A stretch of 5,579 bases of DNA from Clostridiales bacterium (GTDB lineage Bacteria > Bacillota > Clostridia > Peptostreptococcales > Anaerovoracaceae): the NCBI GenBank assembly GCA_009778415.1, contig WRJV01000169.1, forward strand, positions 1-5,579. Reading direction: 5' to 3'. Made by a program: the position numbers and the translations under genes. Of this stretch, positions 5,148 to 5,579 are shown one piece after another (the first letter of the stretch is position 1; every line of letters starts with the position of its first letter). The notes beneath the pieces are model-generated. The model saw only the letters and a list, made by a program, of their open reading frames with translations, searched no databases and was not told the origin of the DNA.

Positions 5148-5579
5148 TTACAGTATAGCGGCTTCAAGCGCGATTTTCATCATGTCCGTAAAGCTGGTTT
5201 GCCGTTCTTCTGTAGTGGCTCGCTCGCCGGTGACGAAATGGTCGCTTACAGTAACAATGCAAAGCGCGTCTGCCCCAAGGTAGGCGGCGTTCATGTACAG
5301 CGCGGCAGCCTCCATCTCAACTGCCAGTATGCCCATCCTCGCCCATTTTTTCCACCAATCGTCGCCAAGCTCGTAAAAGACGTCGCATGACACCACGTTG
5401 CCCGCATGGAAGGGGATGCCCAGCTTCTCAGCCGAGGTGCGTGCTTTTTGGATGAGCTGCCAGCTGCATGGGGGGGCGAAACTTCCCGGGACGTCGAAAG
5501 CGTGGATGTAGTTGGAATCCGTCGAAGCGCACATGGCGAAAACGATGTCCTTTATCTTCACGTTTTCGTGGAAAGAGCC
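5148..5579 (-). CDS. deoD: Purine nucleoside phosphorylase, DeoD (hexameric, low-molecular-weight) type, N-terminus outside the window
   Basis: The C-terminal 143 residues of a DeoD-type purine nucleoside phosphorylase, which splits purine (deoxy)ribonucleosides with phosphate to free base and (deoxy)ribose-1-phosphate for salvage. The frame is open to the window edge, so the 5' end (about 90-95 residues by comparison with E. coli DeoD) is missing only because of the window. Visible family features, numbered in the fragment, are CASTDS (17-22), the ribose-binding VEMEAA (87-92), TVSDH (110-114) and ERQTSF (125-130). D113 and R126 correspond to the catalytic Asp204 and Arg217 of E. coli DeoD and keep the same 13-residue spacing. 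An internal GTG at 5559-5561 is not a start, because family sequence (GSFHENVKIKD) continues upstream of it. It is followed after 20 bases by two lipoprotein genes, an uncommon partnership for deoD. Confidence 0.93.
   Translation of the reverse strand, partial: GSFHENVKIKDIVFAMCASTDSNYIHAFDVPGSFAPPCSWQLIQKARTSAEKLGIPFHAGNVVSCDVFYELGDDWWKKWARMGILAVEMEAAALYMNAAYLGADALCIVTVSDHFVTGERATTEERQTSFTDMMKIALEAAIL

Noticed and set aside
5559..5561. GTG as the start of a short deoD-like gene
   Set aside because: The frame continues upstream to the window edge with residues that match the DeoD family, so this is an internal valine codon.

Overview
The window reads as a chromosomal stretch of an anaerobic Firmicute, most likely a clostridial lineage. 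The evidence is indirect: strong AGGAGG-type ribosome sites, a PurC of the short variant type I associate with clostridia, Gram-positive-style lipoproteins with acidic or Gly-rich linkers, a YegS/BmrU-type lipid kinase, and base composition near 50% GC. I see no mobile element, CRISPR array, tRNA or rRNA. Coding density is high. The only substantial non-coding stretch is the 130-base divergent promoter region at 1071-1200.

Layout. (1) Bases 20-1070, minus strand: a two-gene operon with a small two-helix membrane protein carrying a probable bacterial PH-like cytoplasmic tail, then a TetR-family repressor 7 bases downstream. (2) Bases 1071-1200: back-to-back promoters. The minus-strand promoter is overlapped by a perfect 15-bp palindrome (1097-1111), a good candidate for the repressor's operator. 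The plus-strand promoter (TTGCAC, 17 bases, TATAAT) is close to consensus. (3) Bases 1201-3356, plus strand: purC (SAICAR synthetase), overlapping by 4 bases a 493-residue two-domain protein. That protein has an N-terminal diacylglycerol-kinase-type lipid kinase domain and a C-terminal circularly permuted NlpC/P60 (YiiX/LRAT-like) thiol-enzyme domain. (4) Bases 3372-5579, minus strand, convergent with the previous unit: the 3' part of deoD (purine nucleoside phosphorylase), followed by two tandem paralogous lipoproteins at short spacing, apparently one transcription unit whose promoter lies outside the window.

Purine metabolism appears twice (PurC for synthesis, DeoD for salvage), each time co-transcribed with envelope proteins: a lipid kinase/thiol-enzyme fusion, and a pair of lipoproteins. 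The most unusual object is the fusion. Its kinase domain also appears to lack about 27 residues compared with the family as I remember it. The other points worth a second look are the candidate TetR operator, a perfect 11-bp inverted repeat inside the membrane-protein gene, and a cysteine pair conserved at identical spacing in the two lipoproteins. I cannot claim a complete new system from this window. The fusion and its purC coupling are the best leads.
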